Source: CALBPI01 sp038524795 (GTDB lineage: Bacteria > Pseudomonadota > Gammaproteobacteria > Steroidobacterales > Woeseiaceae). From it: a stretch of DNA of 64,000 nt. Of the stretch, positions 16,396 to 24,859 are shown piece after piece. Where the stretch lies: contig JBCBIJ010000005.1 in the NCBI GenBank assembly GCA_038524795.1, positions 251,654 to 315,653 on the forward strand, in the 5' to 3' direction. Numbering within the stretch: position 1 is the first letter of the stretch; every line of letters starts with the position of its first letter. A program made the position numbers and the translations under genes. The notes under the pieces were generated by a model that did not search any database, was not told the DNA's origin, and saw only the letters and a program-made list of their open reading frames with translations.

Positions 16396-18702
16396 ATGCT
16401 GTTGCGGTACGGCTCGAAAGTGGTGGGCACCGTGTCGGACCGGGTTTTATGGGTCGCTGTCGCGCTCGTGGCTACTGCGGCCGTGCGCCATGCGGTGTCG
16501 CCCGCGTTGGTTGTTGTGCTCTGCTTTGCGCTTGTGCGTGCCGTGCACCTCGCGCCGCCGCCGAAGCGGCTCGCGGCAGCCGTCATACTGGGTCTTGCGA
16601 TGTTCTGGGTCGTGCGCGGTGTCGATGCCGCCCATGGGAGCGGCCTACCCGTGGCGCTCGACAAAGCCACGCTGGACCTGCGGGTACGGGTCTTGGGTAA
16701 CGTGGCTCGCGACGGCGGCTCGCTCCGGTTCACCGCAGCGACGAATGACCCCACGCTGCCGCGCCGAGTCCGCGTAACCTGGCAATCCCCGGGCGCATCG
16801 CAACCGCGATCGGGCGAGTGCTGGCAGCTGAGGTTGCGCCTCAGGCCACTGACGGTGCGCGATAATCCGGGTGCGTTTGATCGGCGCCTGTGGTCACAGC
16901 GGCGCGGCGTCGGCGCGGTCGCGCAGGTGCGCGAGTGGCGGCGCAACGGGCCCTGCGGGTCGCGCGCGACGGCTCAGTTTACTGCTTGGCGCGCGACACT
17001 GGGTACACGCATCGACGCCGTCACGGCGCGGGCTGACGCGGCGGCTGTGCTGCGTGCGGTGACACTGGGCGACCGGGCCGACCTGCCGGCCGACACGCGC
17101 GATGTGCTGGCACGAACCGGCACCGCGCACCTGGTTGCGATCTCCGGTCTGCACGTCGGCATGGTTGCCGCGCTGGGCTTTGTGCTCGGGCGCCGCCTGG
17201 TGCCATCGGCCTTAGCCCATCGCGAGGCGTGGGCACTCGCGGCGGGCGTGGTGCTCGCGACGGCTTACGCGGCTCTGTCAGGCTTTGCGCTGCCGGCGCA
17301 GCGTGCACTTGTCATGCTGACGGGGGTTGCCGTCCTGCGGCTGGCCAATCGTCGTGTGGCACCGCTGCGCCTGGTCGCACTGGCTGCGAGTGCAGTGACC
17401 CTGATGTGGCCTGCATTCGTTGCCGATGCCTCGTTCCAGTTTTCCTTCGCAGCGGTCACCGTGTTGGCGGTGTGCGCGCTGCGCACGCGTGCGCAGCGTT
17501 ATGCGGGGCGGCCCGCACACATCACAGTGCAGCTGCAGTTTGCCCTGGGGCTCGTACTGCTGCCGTTGACGGTGTCCGCGTTCGGCTTCGCGAGCGCGTT
17601 GTCGCTGCCTGCAAATCTCGTCGCGGTGCCTGTGTTTGCGCTGGTCGTTGTGCCTGTGGCGTTGCTGGGCGTCGGCGTCTCGTTGCTGCCAGTTACCGCT
17701 GCCGAGCTCCTGTGGACCCTGTGCGCTCACACCATCGCGGCGCTGCTCGATGCCCTCACGTGGCTCGCGTCCGCAGGTTTTGGCGTTACCGAGGCGCGGC
17801 TGCCGGGCGTCGACGCCACGCTGGCGGCGACGGGCCTCTTGGCCGTGGTCGCGCTGGGCACCGCATTGCCGGGACGGATTCTTGCGGCCTGTGGCTTGTT
17901 TGCGGTGCTGGGCAGTGCGCCCAACCGCCCCCCTGCAGGCTGCGCGCGCGTGGCGTTCCTGGCCGTCGGGCACGGGACGGCCATTGTCGTGCGCACGGCG
18001 GTCGAGACCGTGGTCTACGACACGGGACCGGCGTGGCCCGGCGGCGCCACCGCCGCGTCACAGTCCTTGCTGCCGTTCCTGAGTCGCGCACGCGGGGGCG
18101 CCGTCGACGTGGCTGTGCTGAGCCACGCAGACCGAGATCACACAGGCGGCGCTGCGGAGCTTGGTGCTGCCATCCCTGTGGCGACGTGGCTCGTAGGGCC
18201 ACGAGTCGACACCAGGGCGACACCCGCCCGTTGCGTGGCCGGTCAGCGCTGGTCCGCCGGCGGTGTTCGGTTTCAGGTCGTGTGGCCCGTGGCGCAACTC
18301 TGGCGGAATGCGCGGGATAACGATGGCTCCTGCGTAGTTCGTGTCACTGCCGGCGACACGACGCTGTTGCTGGCCGGCGACGTCGAGGCGCGCGCTGAGC
18401 GTGAGCTTGTCGCGCTGCGTGCAGTCGGGGCGCAGGCGACGACAGTGCCGCATCACGGCAGCAGCACGTCGTCGACGCCACCGTTCGTGCGGGCGTCGGG
18501 CGCCCGAATCGCGATTGCCAGTACTGATGTAGGCGGGCGCTGGACACTGCCAGCGCCCGCCGTGCTTGCGCGTTGGCGAGACGCTGGCGCCGAGCTTGTG
18601 ACCACGTCGCGCGCAGGCGTGGGTCTGGCGCTGTGCGTGCGCCGGGGGGCGCGGCTGCAAGACCCTGATCCTTGGGCCGAAAGTGGTTCTGCATTGTGGT
18701 AG
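16396..18702 (+). CDS. comEC: ComEC/Rec2 DNA-uptake channel
   Basis: ComEC carries single-stranded DNA across the inner membrane during natural transformation. The 768-residue protein has the expected three parts: an N-terminal membrane/DUF4131 part with an OB-like region (residues 1-200), the Competence domain with many helices (AISGLHVGMVAALGF near residue 250), and a C-terminal metallo-beta-lactamase-like domain (SHADRDHTGGAAEL near residue 575, LLLAGDVEARAE, VPHHGSSTS). Catalytic-type HxDxDH residues are intact. It suggests, but does not prove, that the organism can take up DNA. Confidence 0.94.
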   Translation: MLLRYGSKVVGTVSDRVLWVAVALVATAAVRHAVSPALVVVLCFALVRAVHLAPPPKRLAAAVILGLAMFWVVRGVDAAHGSGLPVALDKATLDLRVRVLGNVARDGGSLRFTAATNDPTLPRRVRVTWQSPGASQPRSGECWQLRLRLRPLTVRDNPGAFDRRLWSQRRGVGAVAQVREWRRNGPCGSRATAQFTAWRATLGTRIDAVTARADAAAVLRAVTLGDRADLPADTRDVLARTGTAHLVAISGLHVGMVAALGFVLGRRLVPSALAHREAWALAAGVVLATAYAALSGFALPAQRALVMLTGVAVLRLANRRVAPLRLVALAASAVTLMWPAFVADASFQFSFAAVTVLAVCALRTRAQRYAGRPAHITVQLQFALGLVLLPLTVSAFGFASALSLPANLVAVPVFALVVVPVALLGVGVSLLPVTAAELLWTLCAHTIAALLDALTWLASAGFGVTEARLPGVDATLAATGLLAVVALGTALPGRILAACGLFAVLGSAPNRPPAGCARVAFLAVGHGTAIVVRTAVETVVYDTGPAWPGGATAASQSLLPFLSRARGGAVDVAVLSHADRDHTGGAAELGAAIPVATWLVGPRVDTRATPARCVAGQRWSAGGVRFQVVWPVAQLWRNARDNDGSCVVRVTAGDTTLLLAGDVEARAERELVALRAVGAQATTVPHHGSSTSSTPPFVRASGARIAIASTDVGGRWTLPAPAVLARWRDAGAELVTTSRAGVGLALCVRRGARLQDPDPWAESGSALW

Positions 18703-18753
18703 TGCTGCCGCGCAGGCGGTATATTCGCGGCTACTTTTTTTCGCAGGTTCAGC

Positions 18754-19380
18754 ATGCTCGAAATCGTACAAGCCGGTGGCTGGCTCATGGCGCCGATCAT
18801 CCTGTGCGCGATCATTGCAACCGGCATCATCATCGAACGGTTCTGGACGCTGCAGCAGCGGCGCGTGATTCCCAAAGACCTGACCTCGCAGGTCTGGGCG
18901 TGGGTCAAGAACGACGAACTGACGCTCAAGCATTTGCAGTCGCTGCACCACGGCTCGCCACTGGGCCAGGTTCTGGCCGCCGGTCTGGCGAATCTAGACC
19001 GCGACCGTGCCGCCATGAAAGAGTCCATCGAGGACACGGGGCGGCATGTCGTACATGAACTTGAGCGCTACCTGGATACGCTGGGCACCATCGCAGCCAT
19101 CACGCCGCTATTGGGATTGTTGGGCACCGTCATCGGCATGGTGAAGGTGTTCACGGCCATCACGGCCGCGGGCGTCGGCAACCCGGCTGTGCTCGCCGGT
19201 GGCATCTCCGAAGCGCTGATCACGACAGCCGCCGGCTTGACCGTGGCGATTCCCGCATTGATTGGTTACCGCTACGCGCGCAACCGTGTCGACGGGCTCG
19301 TCGTGCAGATGGAAAAAGAGGCGCTCAAGCTCATCGAGGCCATCGGTCGACGCAAGGACCCGGGCGAGGCTGAGGGATGA
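18754..19380 (+). CDS. exbB: ExbB/TolQ-family proton-channel protein
   Basis: A 208-residue MotA/TolQ/ExbB-type inner-membrane protein with three membrane helices: residues 6-30 (GGWLMAPIILCAIIATGII) and a pair around TLGTIAAITPLLGLLGTVIGM and ALITTAAGLTVAIPALIGY. These form the proton-driven motor with ExbD. Its placement before msbA-lpxK-kdsB rather than beside tonB is common in gammaproteobacteria, and which TonB-like partner it serves is unknown. The TGA overlaps the exbD ATG by four bases. Confidence 0.9.
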   Translation: MLEIVQAGGWLMAPIILCAIIATGIIIERFWTLQQRRVIPKDLTSQVWAWVKNDELTLKHLQSLHHGSPLGQVLAAGLANLDRDRAAMKESIEDTGRHVVHELERYLDTLGTIAAITPLLGLLGTVIGMVKVFTAITAAGVGNPAVLAGGISEALITTAAGLTVAIPALIGYRYARNRVDGLVVQMEKEALKLIEAIGRRKDPGEAEG

Positions 19381-19799
19381 ACCTCATCACGCGCCCGCGT
19401 GAGGAGCCGCAGGTCAATTTGACCTCGCTCATCGATGTCGTCTTGCTGTTACTCGTGTTCTTCATGGTGACGACGAGTTTCGTGCGCGAGTCGAGCGTCA
19501 GCGTGCAGCTACCCGAGGCGAGTCCTGAGCCCACGGCGAGCGTCGACGACAACCGTCTTGAGATCACGATCACCGCCAGCGGCGACTACTATGTCGACAA
19601 CCGCCCGCTGATCAACAAACAACGCCAGACACTGACACGCGCGCTTGAACAGGTCGCCTCCGGTCGCCAGGGTCTGGCGCTGACAATCGTCGCCGACGCT
19701 GATGCCAGTCACCAGTCCGTGATCACGGCCATGGATGTCGCGGGCAAGCTCGGCTTCACGTCGATCAGTATCGCCACGCTTCAGCCCTCGAATGACTGA
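19377..19799 (+). CDS. exbD: ExbD/TolR-family protein
   Basis: A 140-residue ExbD/TolR homologue: a short cytoplasmic N-terminus, one membrane helix carrying the conserved proton-accepting aspartate (LTSLIDVVLLLLVFFMV) and a periplasmic domain (residues 45-140). The start overlaps the exbB stop as ATGA. The stop overlaps the msbA start, so exbB, exbD, msbA, lpxK and kdsB read as one five-gene unit. Confidence 0.92.
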   Translation: MNLITRPREEPQVNLTSLIDVVLLLLVFFMVTTSFVRESSVSVQLPEASPEPTASVDDNRLEITITASGDYYVDNRPLINKQRQTLTRALEQVASGRQGLALTIVADADASHQSVITAMDVAGKLGFTSISIATLQPSND

Positions 19800-21579
19800 G
19801 CAGGCCCTCGCGGCCCCTGCGGCCGCCAGTGAATCGGGTGTTGGCGCCGTGTACCGGCGTGTGCTCGGATACTCGGCGCGCTACTGGCCGATGTTCCTCA
19901 TCGCCGCGTTCGGCATGGTGGTCACGGCCATGGTCGAGGCAGGTCTCGCACTCATGATGAAACCGCTCACCGACGAAGCACTCGTGGGTGAGACGGGTGG
20001 TGTCGCCGCGTGGATGGCGGTGGCCTTCGTGGGTATTTTCTTCGCGCGCGGACTCGCGGGGTTCATGTCGGAGTACGCCCTCGGCTGGATCGGGCGCAAC
20101 GTGATCACAGAGCTGCGAAGCGACGTGTTCCGTAAGTACTTGCGGTTGCCATCGCAGTTTTTCGACGAGCGCTCGTCGGGACCTTTGCTGTCGCTCATGA
20201 CCTACAACATTGAGATGATCGCGGAGTCGGCGACCAACGTCGTCACCATTGTCATTCGCGACACGCTCAAGCTGTTCTCGCTCATCGGCGTCATGCTCTA
20301 TACGAGCCTGAAGCTGTCGGCGTTTGTTGCCATCGTGTTGCCGCTGATTGCCTGGCTTGTACGGATCCTTGGCCGCACGTTCCGCCGCTATTCGTCGCGC
20401 ATTCAAAATTCGATCGGTGATGTCACGCAGGTCACCGAAGAGGTGGTCCAGGGGCATCGCGTGGTCAAGATCTTTGGGGGGCAGGACTACGAGCGGGACC
20501 GCTTTGATCGCACCAATACGTCCAACCGCGCGCTCAACATGAAGCTTGTGTTTGCGAAGGCCGCTGGCGTCGCGGTCACACAAATCCTGTTTGCGTTCGG
20601 CGTTGCGGGCGTCGTCTGGATGGCCAGCCGGGAGTCGGCCGCCGGCAACCTGAGCCCGGGCACCTTTGTGGCATTTATCTCGGCACTGATCCTGTTGCTG
20701 CCACCCATTCGCAAGCTCACCAACATCAACGCGGCGATTCAGCGCGGCATCGCCGCCGCCCAAAGCGTGTTCGATATTCTGGATCGCCCTGACGAACGTG
20801 ATACGGGGACGACGGCCGTTGAGCGCGCGCGCGGCGAGATCGCGTTCGAGGATGTGTCGTTCTCCTATGGCCGCGAAGCGGAGAATCTGCCTGTATTGCG
20901 CGACGTGTCGGTGAGCGTGGCGCCCGGAGAGACGCTCGCCATTGTAGGACGCAGTGGCAGTGGTAAGTCGACCCTCGTCAGCCTGCTGCCTCGGTTTTAC
21001 GACGACCACGAAGGCAGCATTCTGCTCGACGGGGTTCCCATCGATGACTACCGCATCGACGCGCTGCGCGACCAGATCAGCCTCGTGAGTCAGGACGTCG
21101 TGCTCTTCAATGACACGATCGCGCGCAACTTGGCTTACGGCGCACTTGGCGATGTCACAGAAGCCGAGATCCTGGCGGCGGCCGAGGCGGCCCACGTCAT
21201 GGAGTTTGCCAGCGAGTTGCCTGTCGGGCTCGAGACAATCGTTGGCGATCGCGGCGTGTTGTTGTCGGGTGGTCAGCGTCAGCGTATTGCCATTGCGCGC
21301 GCGCTACTCAAGAACGCGCCAGTCTTGATTCTCGACGAAGCCACCTCGGCGCTAGACACGGAGTCGGAGCGTCGCATTCAGGCCGCGCTTGAGGCACTCA
21401 TGCGCGAACGCACGACGCTGGTCATCGCGCACCGACTGTCTACGGTCGAGCGCGCCGACCGCATTATCGTGCTTGATGAGGGTCGCATTATCGAGCAGGG
21501 CAACCACGAGAGCCTGTTGGCGGCGGGTGGTCACTATGCCTCGCTGTACCACATGCAGTTCTCCGACAATGGCAGCTGA
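19792..21579 (+). CDS. msbA: Lipid A/phospholipid flippase MsbA
   Basis: MsbA is the homodimeric ABC exporter that flips core-lipid A across the inner membrane. The 595-residue protein has six membrane helices (residues 30-330) and an ATPase domain with Walker A GRSGSGKST near residue 386, signature LSGGQRQRIAIARAL, Walker B VLILDEATSALD and H-loop VIAHRLSTVE. Position directly before lpxK marks it as MsbA rather than a multidrug exporter. The ATG at 19792 lies inside the end of exbD and avoids a long non-homologous upstream extension. Confidence 0.95.
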   Translation: MTEQALAAPAAASESGVGAVYRRVLGYSARYWPMFLIAAFGMVVTAMVEAGLALMMKPLTDEALVGETGGVAAWMAVAFVGIFFARGLAGFMSEYALGWIGRNVITELRSDVFRKYLRLPSQFFDERSSGPLLSLMTYNIEMIAESATNVVTIVIRDTLKLFSLIGVMLYTSLKLSAFVAIVLPLIAWLVRILGRTFRRYSSRIQNSIGDVTQVTEEVVQGHRVVKIFGGQDYERDRFDRTNTSNRALNMKLVFAKAAGVAVTQILFAFGVAGVVWMASRESAAGNLSPGTFVAFISALILLLPPIRKLTNINAAIQRGIAAAQSVFDILDRPDERDTGTTAVERARGEIAFEDVSFSYGREAENLPVLRDVSVSVAPGETLAIVGRSGSGKSTLVSLLPRFYDDHEGSILLDGVPIDDYRIDALRDQISLVSQDVVLFNDTIARNLAYGALGDVTEAEILAAAEAAHVMEFASELPVGLETIVGDRGVLLSGGQRQRIAIARALLKNAPVLILDEATSALDTESERRIQAALEALMRERTTLVIAHRLSTVERADRIIVLDEGRIIEQGNHESLLAAGGHYASLYHMQFSDNGS

Positions 21580-22582
21580 GCATGGCGGCTGGTTGCAGCG
21601 GGTCTGGTATGGAAAGGCGCCGGGCGGCTTTCTGCTCTGGCCGCTTGAGTGGCTGTTTCGCGGGCTTGCCGCATTGCGGCGCGCCGCGTTTCGCATGGGG
21701 CTTGCGGATACGCGTTGGGTATCTGCGCCCGTGATCGTGGTGGGCAATATCAGTGTCGGTGGCAGCGGCAAGACGCCGCTTGTGGGCTGGCTCGGGCGCG
21801 CGGCGCGCGAGGCCGGCTGGCAGCCCGCGATCGTGTCGCGCGGTTACGGTGGCACCGAACCCCTGGAGCCACTGGCCGTAACCTCGGAGACAGCTGCTGC
21901 GGTGTCGGGTGACGAGCCGCTCATGCTCGCGCGCGACACGGGCTTGCCCGTATTTGTGTCGCGCGATCGCTACGCGGCAGCCGCACAGGCCGTGGCCCAG
22001 GGGGCCGACCTTGTGATTGCCGATGACGGTTTGCAGCACTATGGGCTGGGGCGCGACGCCGAAGTGGTTGTTGTTGACGCGACGCATGGGCACGGCAATG
22101 GGCATTGCCTGCCTGCGGGGCCCTTGCGAGAGCCCGCGTCGCGGCTGGCGCAGGCGGATCTGGTCGTGCGCTCGAATGGCGAGGGTGGGACATCGTATCG
22201 GCTGGCGATTGCTGAGGCCGTCAATCTCGAAACGGGCGAGCGTCGGCCGCTCACGTCGTTTGCGGGCGCTGCCGTGCACGTGGTCGCGGGCATCGGTCAC
22301 CCCGCACGGTTTCACGCGGCGCTGGAAGCTTTCGGGATGACGGTGCAACCCATTGCTGTGCCCGACCACGGGCGACTTGAGGCGTCAGCCCTGTCACCCG
22401 ACGATGCATCTCCCGTCTTAATGACGGCCAAGGACGCAGTGAAGTACACGGCGCTCACGGCGCGGCACTGGGTGGTGCCCGCGCGCGTCGATACGGACGG
22501 TGACACGGCGGCAGCGCTGCGCGGCTTGCTCGAGCTCGCGCGGGCACGCTTCAACGAGCGACAGGGCGGGTCCCATGAGTGA
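21569..22582 (+). CDS. lpxK: Tetraacyldisaccharide 4'-kinase LpxK
   Basis: LpxK phosphorylates the 4' position of the lipid A disaccharide to make lipid IVA at the inner membrane. The 337-residue protein shows a hydrophobic N-terminal helix (GGFLLWPLEWLFRGLAAL), the P-loop NISVGGSGKTP near residue 60, the SRGYGG motif, DDGLQHY and the C-terminal VLMTAKDAVKY. It starts 11 bases before the msbA stop and ends eight bases inside kdsB, so all three are translationally linked. Confidence 0.95.
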   Translation: MAAEHGGWLQRVWYGKAPGGFLLWPLEWLFRGLAALRRAAFRMGLADTRWVSAPVIVVGNISVGGSGKTPLVGWLGRAAREAGWQPAIVSRGYGGTEPLEPLAVTSETAAAVSGDEPLMLARDTGLPVFVSRDRYAAAAQAVAQGADLVIADDGLQHYGLGRDAEVVVVDATHGHGNGHCLPAGPLREPASRLAQADLVVRSNGEGGTSYRLAIAEAVNLETGERRPLTSFAGAAVHVVAGIGHPARFHAALEAFGMTVQPIAVPDHGRLEASALSPDDASPVLMTAKDAVKYTALTARHWVVPARVDTDGDTAAALRGLLELARARFNERQGGSHE

Positions 22583-23312
22583 CGCCTGGCACATCGTGAT
22601 TCCGGCGCGGCTCGCCTCGACGCGCCTGCCCGACAAGGTGCTTGCGGATCTCGCGGGCAAGCCTGTGGTACAGCACGTCTGGGAGCGGGCGAGCGCCGCG
22701 GGCGCCGATTCGGTTCGAATCGCTACGGACAGTAAGCGTATCGCTGAGGTCTGCGAGGCCTTTGGTGCGCAGGTGGCGATGACGCGCGACGATCATCCGT
22801 CAGGAAGTGACCGGATCGCCGAGGTTGCTGCGGCGGCAGGCTGGAAGCGCGAGCGTATCGTCAACGTGCAGGGGGATGAGCCGTTCATTCCCGTGCCGGC
22901 GATCCGTCAAGTGGCGGACATGCTGGCCGAAGACACGGCTGCGGACATTGCGACACTCAGTGTGCCAATCGATGACGCTGAGCAATTTGCAGATCCAAAC
23001 TGCGTCAAGGTCGTCGTGGACGGCCGAGGCGATGCGCTGTTGTTCAGTCGTGCACCGATACCGTACCCGCGTCACGACGCAGGCGTAGTCCCGCAACGGC
23101 ATATCGGCATCTACGGTTATCGGGCCGACAGTCTGGCGCAGATGGTCGCAGCGGAGCCCTGTGCGCTCGAGCAAACAGAACGGCTGGAACAGCTGCGGGC
23201 GCTTTGGCTTGGCATGCGAATTCGAGTCGCGCAGGCCGTAGAGGCGCCACCGCCGGGGATCGATACCGAAGCCGATCTGGCTGCCGCGCGCGAGCGCGCG
23301 GCGGCCGACTAG
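22575..23312 (+). CDS. kdsB: 3-deoxy-manno-octulosonate cytidylyltransferase KdsB
   Basis: KdsB activates Kdo to CMP-Kdo for transfer onto lipid A. The 245-residue enzyme shows IPARLASTRLPDKVLADLAGKP at the N-terminus (nucleotide-binding loop and conserved Arg/Lys), then DDHPSGSDRIAEV, VNVQGDEPFI and FSRAPIPYPR. It ends the exbB-to-kdsB unit. The stop is one base from the end of the convergent peroxidase gene, so no terminator is visible between them. Confidence 0.96.
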   Translation: MSDAWHIVIPARLASTRLPDKVLADLAGKPVVQHVWERASAAGADSVRIATDSKRIAEVCEAFGAQVAMTRDDHPSGSDRIAEVAAAAGWKRERIVNVQGDEPFIPVPAIRQVADMLAEDTAADIATLSVPIDDAEQFADPNCVKVVVDGRGDALLFSRAPIPYPRHDAGVVPQRHIGIYGYRADSLAQMVAAEPCALEQTERLEQLRALWLGMRIRVAQAVEAPPPGIDTEADLAAARERAAAD

Positions 23313-23313
23313 A

Positions 23314-23883
23314 TCAGCTCTCGTCGGCGTTGAGCGCCTCCTCAATGGCGCCCACGATGCTGTCGTCGTAAGGCTGCGTGCGCGCGCTAAACGTGGCGAT
23401 AAACTCGCCGTCGCGACCGATCAGGTACTTGTGAAAATTCCAGCCGGGCTCGGTACCGGCTTCGTCAGCGAGTGCCTTGTAGAACGGGTGCGCGCTGTCG
23501 CCCTTGACCACGATTTTCTCGAACATCGGGAATTGAACGCCGTAGGTGAGGCGGCAGAACTCCTGGATCTCGGCCTCGGTGCCGGGCTCCTGGCCCATGA
23601 AGTCATTTGACGGAAAACCCAGCACAACCAGGCCACGCTCGCCGTATTCCTGGTAGAGCTTTTCCAGCCCGTCATACTGCGGCGTGTTGCCGCATTTTGA
23701 AGCCGTGTTGACGACAAGGATCACTTTGTCCTCGTAAGCCTCACAGAGCTGCTCCGTGTCGTCAGAGGCGAGTCGTTTGAAGTTCTGGTCAAGCAGGGCG
23801 CCCTCATCGCAGTCTGCTTTCGCGGGACCGGTTGCAAGCAAAAGGCCCGCTGTGAGGGTGAAGAGAATCGTTGCGAGTCGCAT
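23314..23883 (-). CDS. Exported glutathione peroxidase
   Basis: A GPx-family thiol peroxidase that reduces hydroperoxides. The 189-residue protein has an N-terminal signal peptide (ATILFTLTAGLLLATGPAKA), so it probably acts in the periplasm. The catalytic centre is VNTASKCGNTPQY with cysteine, not selenocysteine, and is supported by FPSNDFMGQEPGT and WNFHKYLIGRDG. The ATG at 23883 is preceded by AAGGAG at a nine-base distance; the TTG two codons upstream is too close to it. It lies two bases past the coq7 stop on the same strand. Confidence 0.9.
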   Translation of the reverse strand: MRLATILFTLTAGLLLATGPAKADCDEGALLDQNFKRLASDDTEQLCEAYEDKVILVVNTASKCGNTPQYDGLEKLYQEYGERGLVVLGFPSNDFMGQEPGTEAEIQEFCRLTYGVQFPMFEKIVVKGDSAHPFYKALADEAGTEPGWNFHKYLIGRDGEFIATFSARTQPYDDSIVGAIEEALNADES

Positions 23884-23885
23884 GT

Positions 23886-24425
23886 TCAAAGTCTCCTTGA
23901 GGCCATGACGCCTGCGGCACTACCCGTCTCGACGACGCGCGCCCAGGCGCGGGCAATCATGCCATCGTGTTCCATGATGCGCGCTGCCGCGTCATCGCGG
24001 TGATCAATTTCGTCTTGCCGAAAGGCTTGCAACTGTTCGCGCAGGGATTGCCAGTGTCGGTTGCCCTCGAGCATCTCGATTTGTGCCAGGTAGTGGTCGT
24101 CGACAAACGTCTCGACAGCTCGAATGGTCGCGAACACGGCGCGGCGGCCGAACAGCGCGGGCAGGGCGCCCAACAGCCAGCCCGCCAGTTTCCAAAGCGG
24201 CGTAAGGCGCGTATGCCAACGCTTTGGCATCCAGCGTTCGAAGAACGCGAGGTGCTTCTGCTCGGTCTCGAGATGCTCTTCGGCGAAAGCGCGGACGTCG
24301 TCGTCGCGGCTCACGGCGAGGATCCCTTTGTAGATCCAAACGGCGCCGGTTTCGCCGGCGTGATCGGAGCGCAGTTCACGCGCCACGCTCAGCGGCAGGT
24401 TTAGTTTGTCGAAGGCGGGAACCAT
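23886..24425 (-). CDS. coq7: Demethoxyubiquinone hydroxylase Coq7
   Basis: Coq7 is a membrane-associated di-iron monooxygenase that adds the C6 hydroxyl in the penultimate steps of ubiquinone synthesis. The 179-residue protein has the carboxylate ligands as two repeats: HAGETGAVWIY, HLETEQKHLAFFE (ExxH), VETFVDDHYLAQIE and DEIDHRDDA (ExxH). A hydrophobic stretch (LAGWLLGALPALFG) probably binds the membrane. It precedes the exported peroxidase, and both may share the AT-rich upstream region. Confidence 0.93.
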   Translation of the reverse strand: MVPAFDKLNLPLSVARELRSDHAGETGAVWIYKGILAVSRDDDVRAFAEEHLETEQKHLAFFERWMPKRWHTRLTPLWKLAGWLLGALPALFGRRAVFATIRAVETFVDDHYLAQIEMLEGNRHWQSLREQLQAFRQDEIDHRDDAAARIMEHDGMIARAWARVVETGSAAGVMASRRL

Positions 24426-24479
24426 GGGGGCAAGCCTCCACTCAAGTAACTGGAGGTTGGACGATACGTGGTTTCGAGC

Positions 24480-24561
24480 CGACTGTCTAAGTTAGATGGA
24501 GAGAAAACCTAGACAAATCATTAGAGTTTGACTGAATTTGGCATTTTTCTTAGTCAAAAAA
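24480..24561 (-). promoter_or_regulatory. AT-rich upstream region of coq7 with an inverted repeat
   Basis: This stretch is much richer in A and T than its surroundings. It carries TTTGACT at 24527-24533 and its complement AGTCAAA at 24552-24558, an 18-base gap apart. It separates the small minus-strand ORF from coq7. A promoter or operator for coq7 is likely, but no convincing -35/-10 pair with 16-18 base spacing could be fixed. Confidence 0.35.
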
Positions 24562-24738
24562 TCAACGAGCTGGCGCTGGGATCGCGTTGGCGATTTTCTC
24601 GCGACGGTCCCGGGACTCGCGGCGTTTGCAGACTTCCTGGATGGCGATCATGCGGGCTGCGGCAGGCGTCAGGTCGTCGCGCTCGAGCTCCTGGGCGCGG
24701 CGCCGGATCCACGCAATATCGATCTCAGTCATTTCCAT
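24562..24738 (-). CDS. Possible small basic protein, unknown
   Basis: A 58-residue open frame with alternating acidic and basic residues (IDIAWIRRRAQELERDDLTP, then ARMIAIQEVCKRRE and RDRREKI), which would form amphipathic helices. I do not recognise it. The ATG at 24738 or a second one two codons later could start it; no strong ribosome site is present. The region lies between coq7 and the divergent DUF1835 gene and no better frame covers it. It could be a real small gene or a chance frame. Confidence 0.45.
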   Translation of the reverse strand: MEMTEIDIAWIRRRAQELERDDLTPAAARMIAIQEVCKRRESRDRREKIANAIPAPAR

Positions 24739-24859
24739 GTTCGCAGCATACACCTGCGCGGCCGACGCTGGTAATGTCGACAGGGTCTGCTCGGCGGAAA
24801 ATATCGAACACAAACAAAGTGATGCTCGGTTCATTCGACGCATCGCACGGGGGAGCAAC

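Noticed and set aside
15432..16946. 504-codon minus-strand frame across lolD, the DUF2062 gene and comEC
   Set aside because: Composition is Arg/Ala/Pro/Thr-rich with no recognisable motif, and three better genes cover the same DNA.
17229..18320. Long open frame (363 codons) on the plus strand inside comEC
   Set aside because: It is a shifted frame of comEC with Cys/Arg/Gly-rich, low-complexity composition typical of GC-rich shadows; comEC has clear motifs.
23314..23883. Selenocysteine-containing glutathione peroxidase
   Set aside because: The catalytic codon is a cysteine codon within SKCGNTP, with no in-frame TGA.
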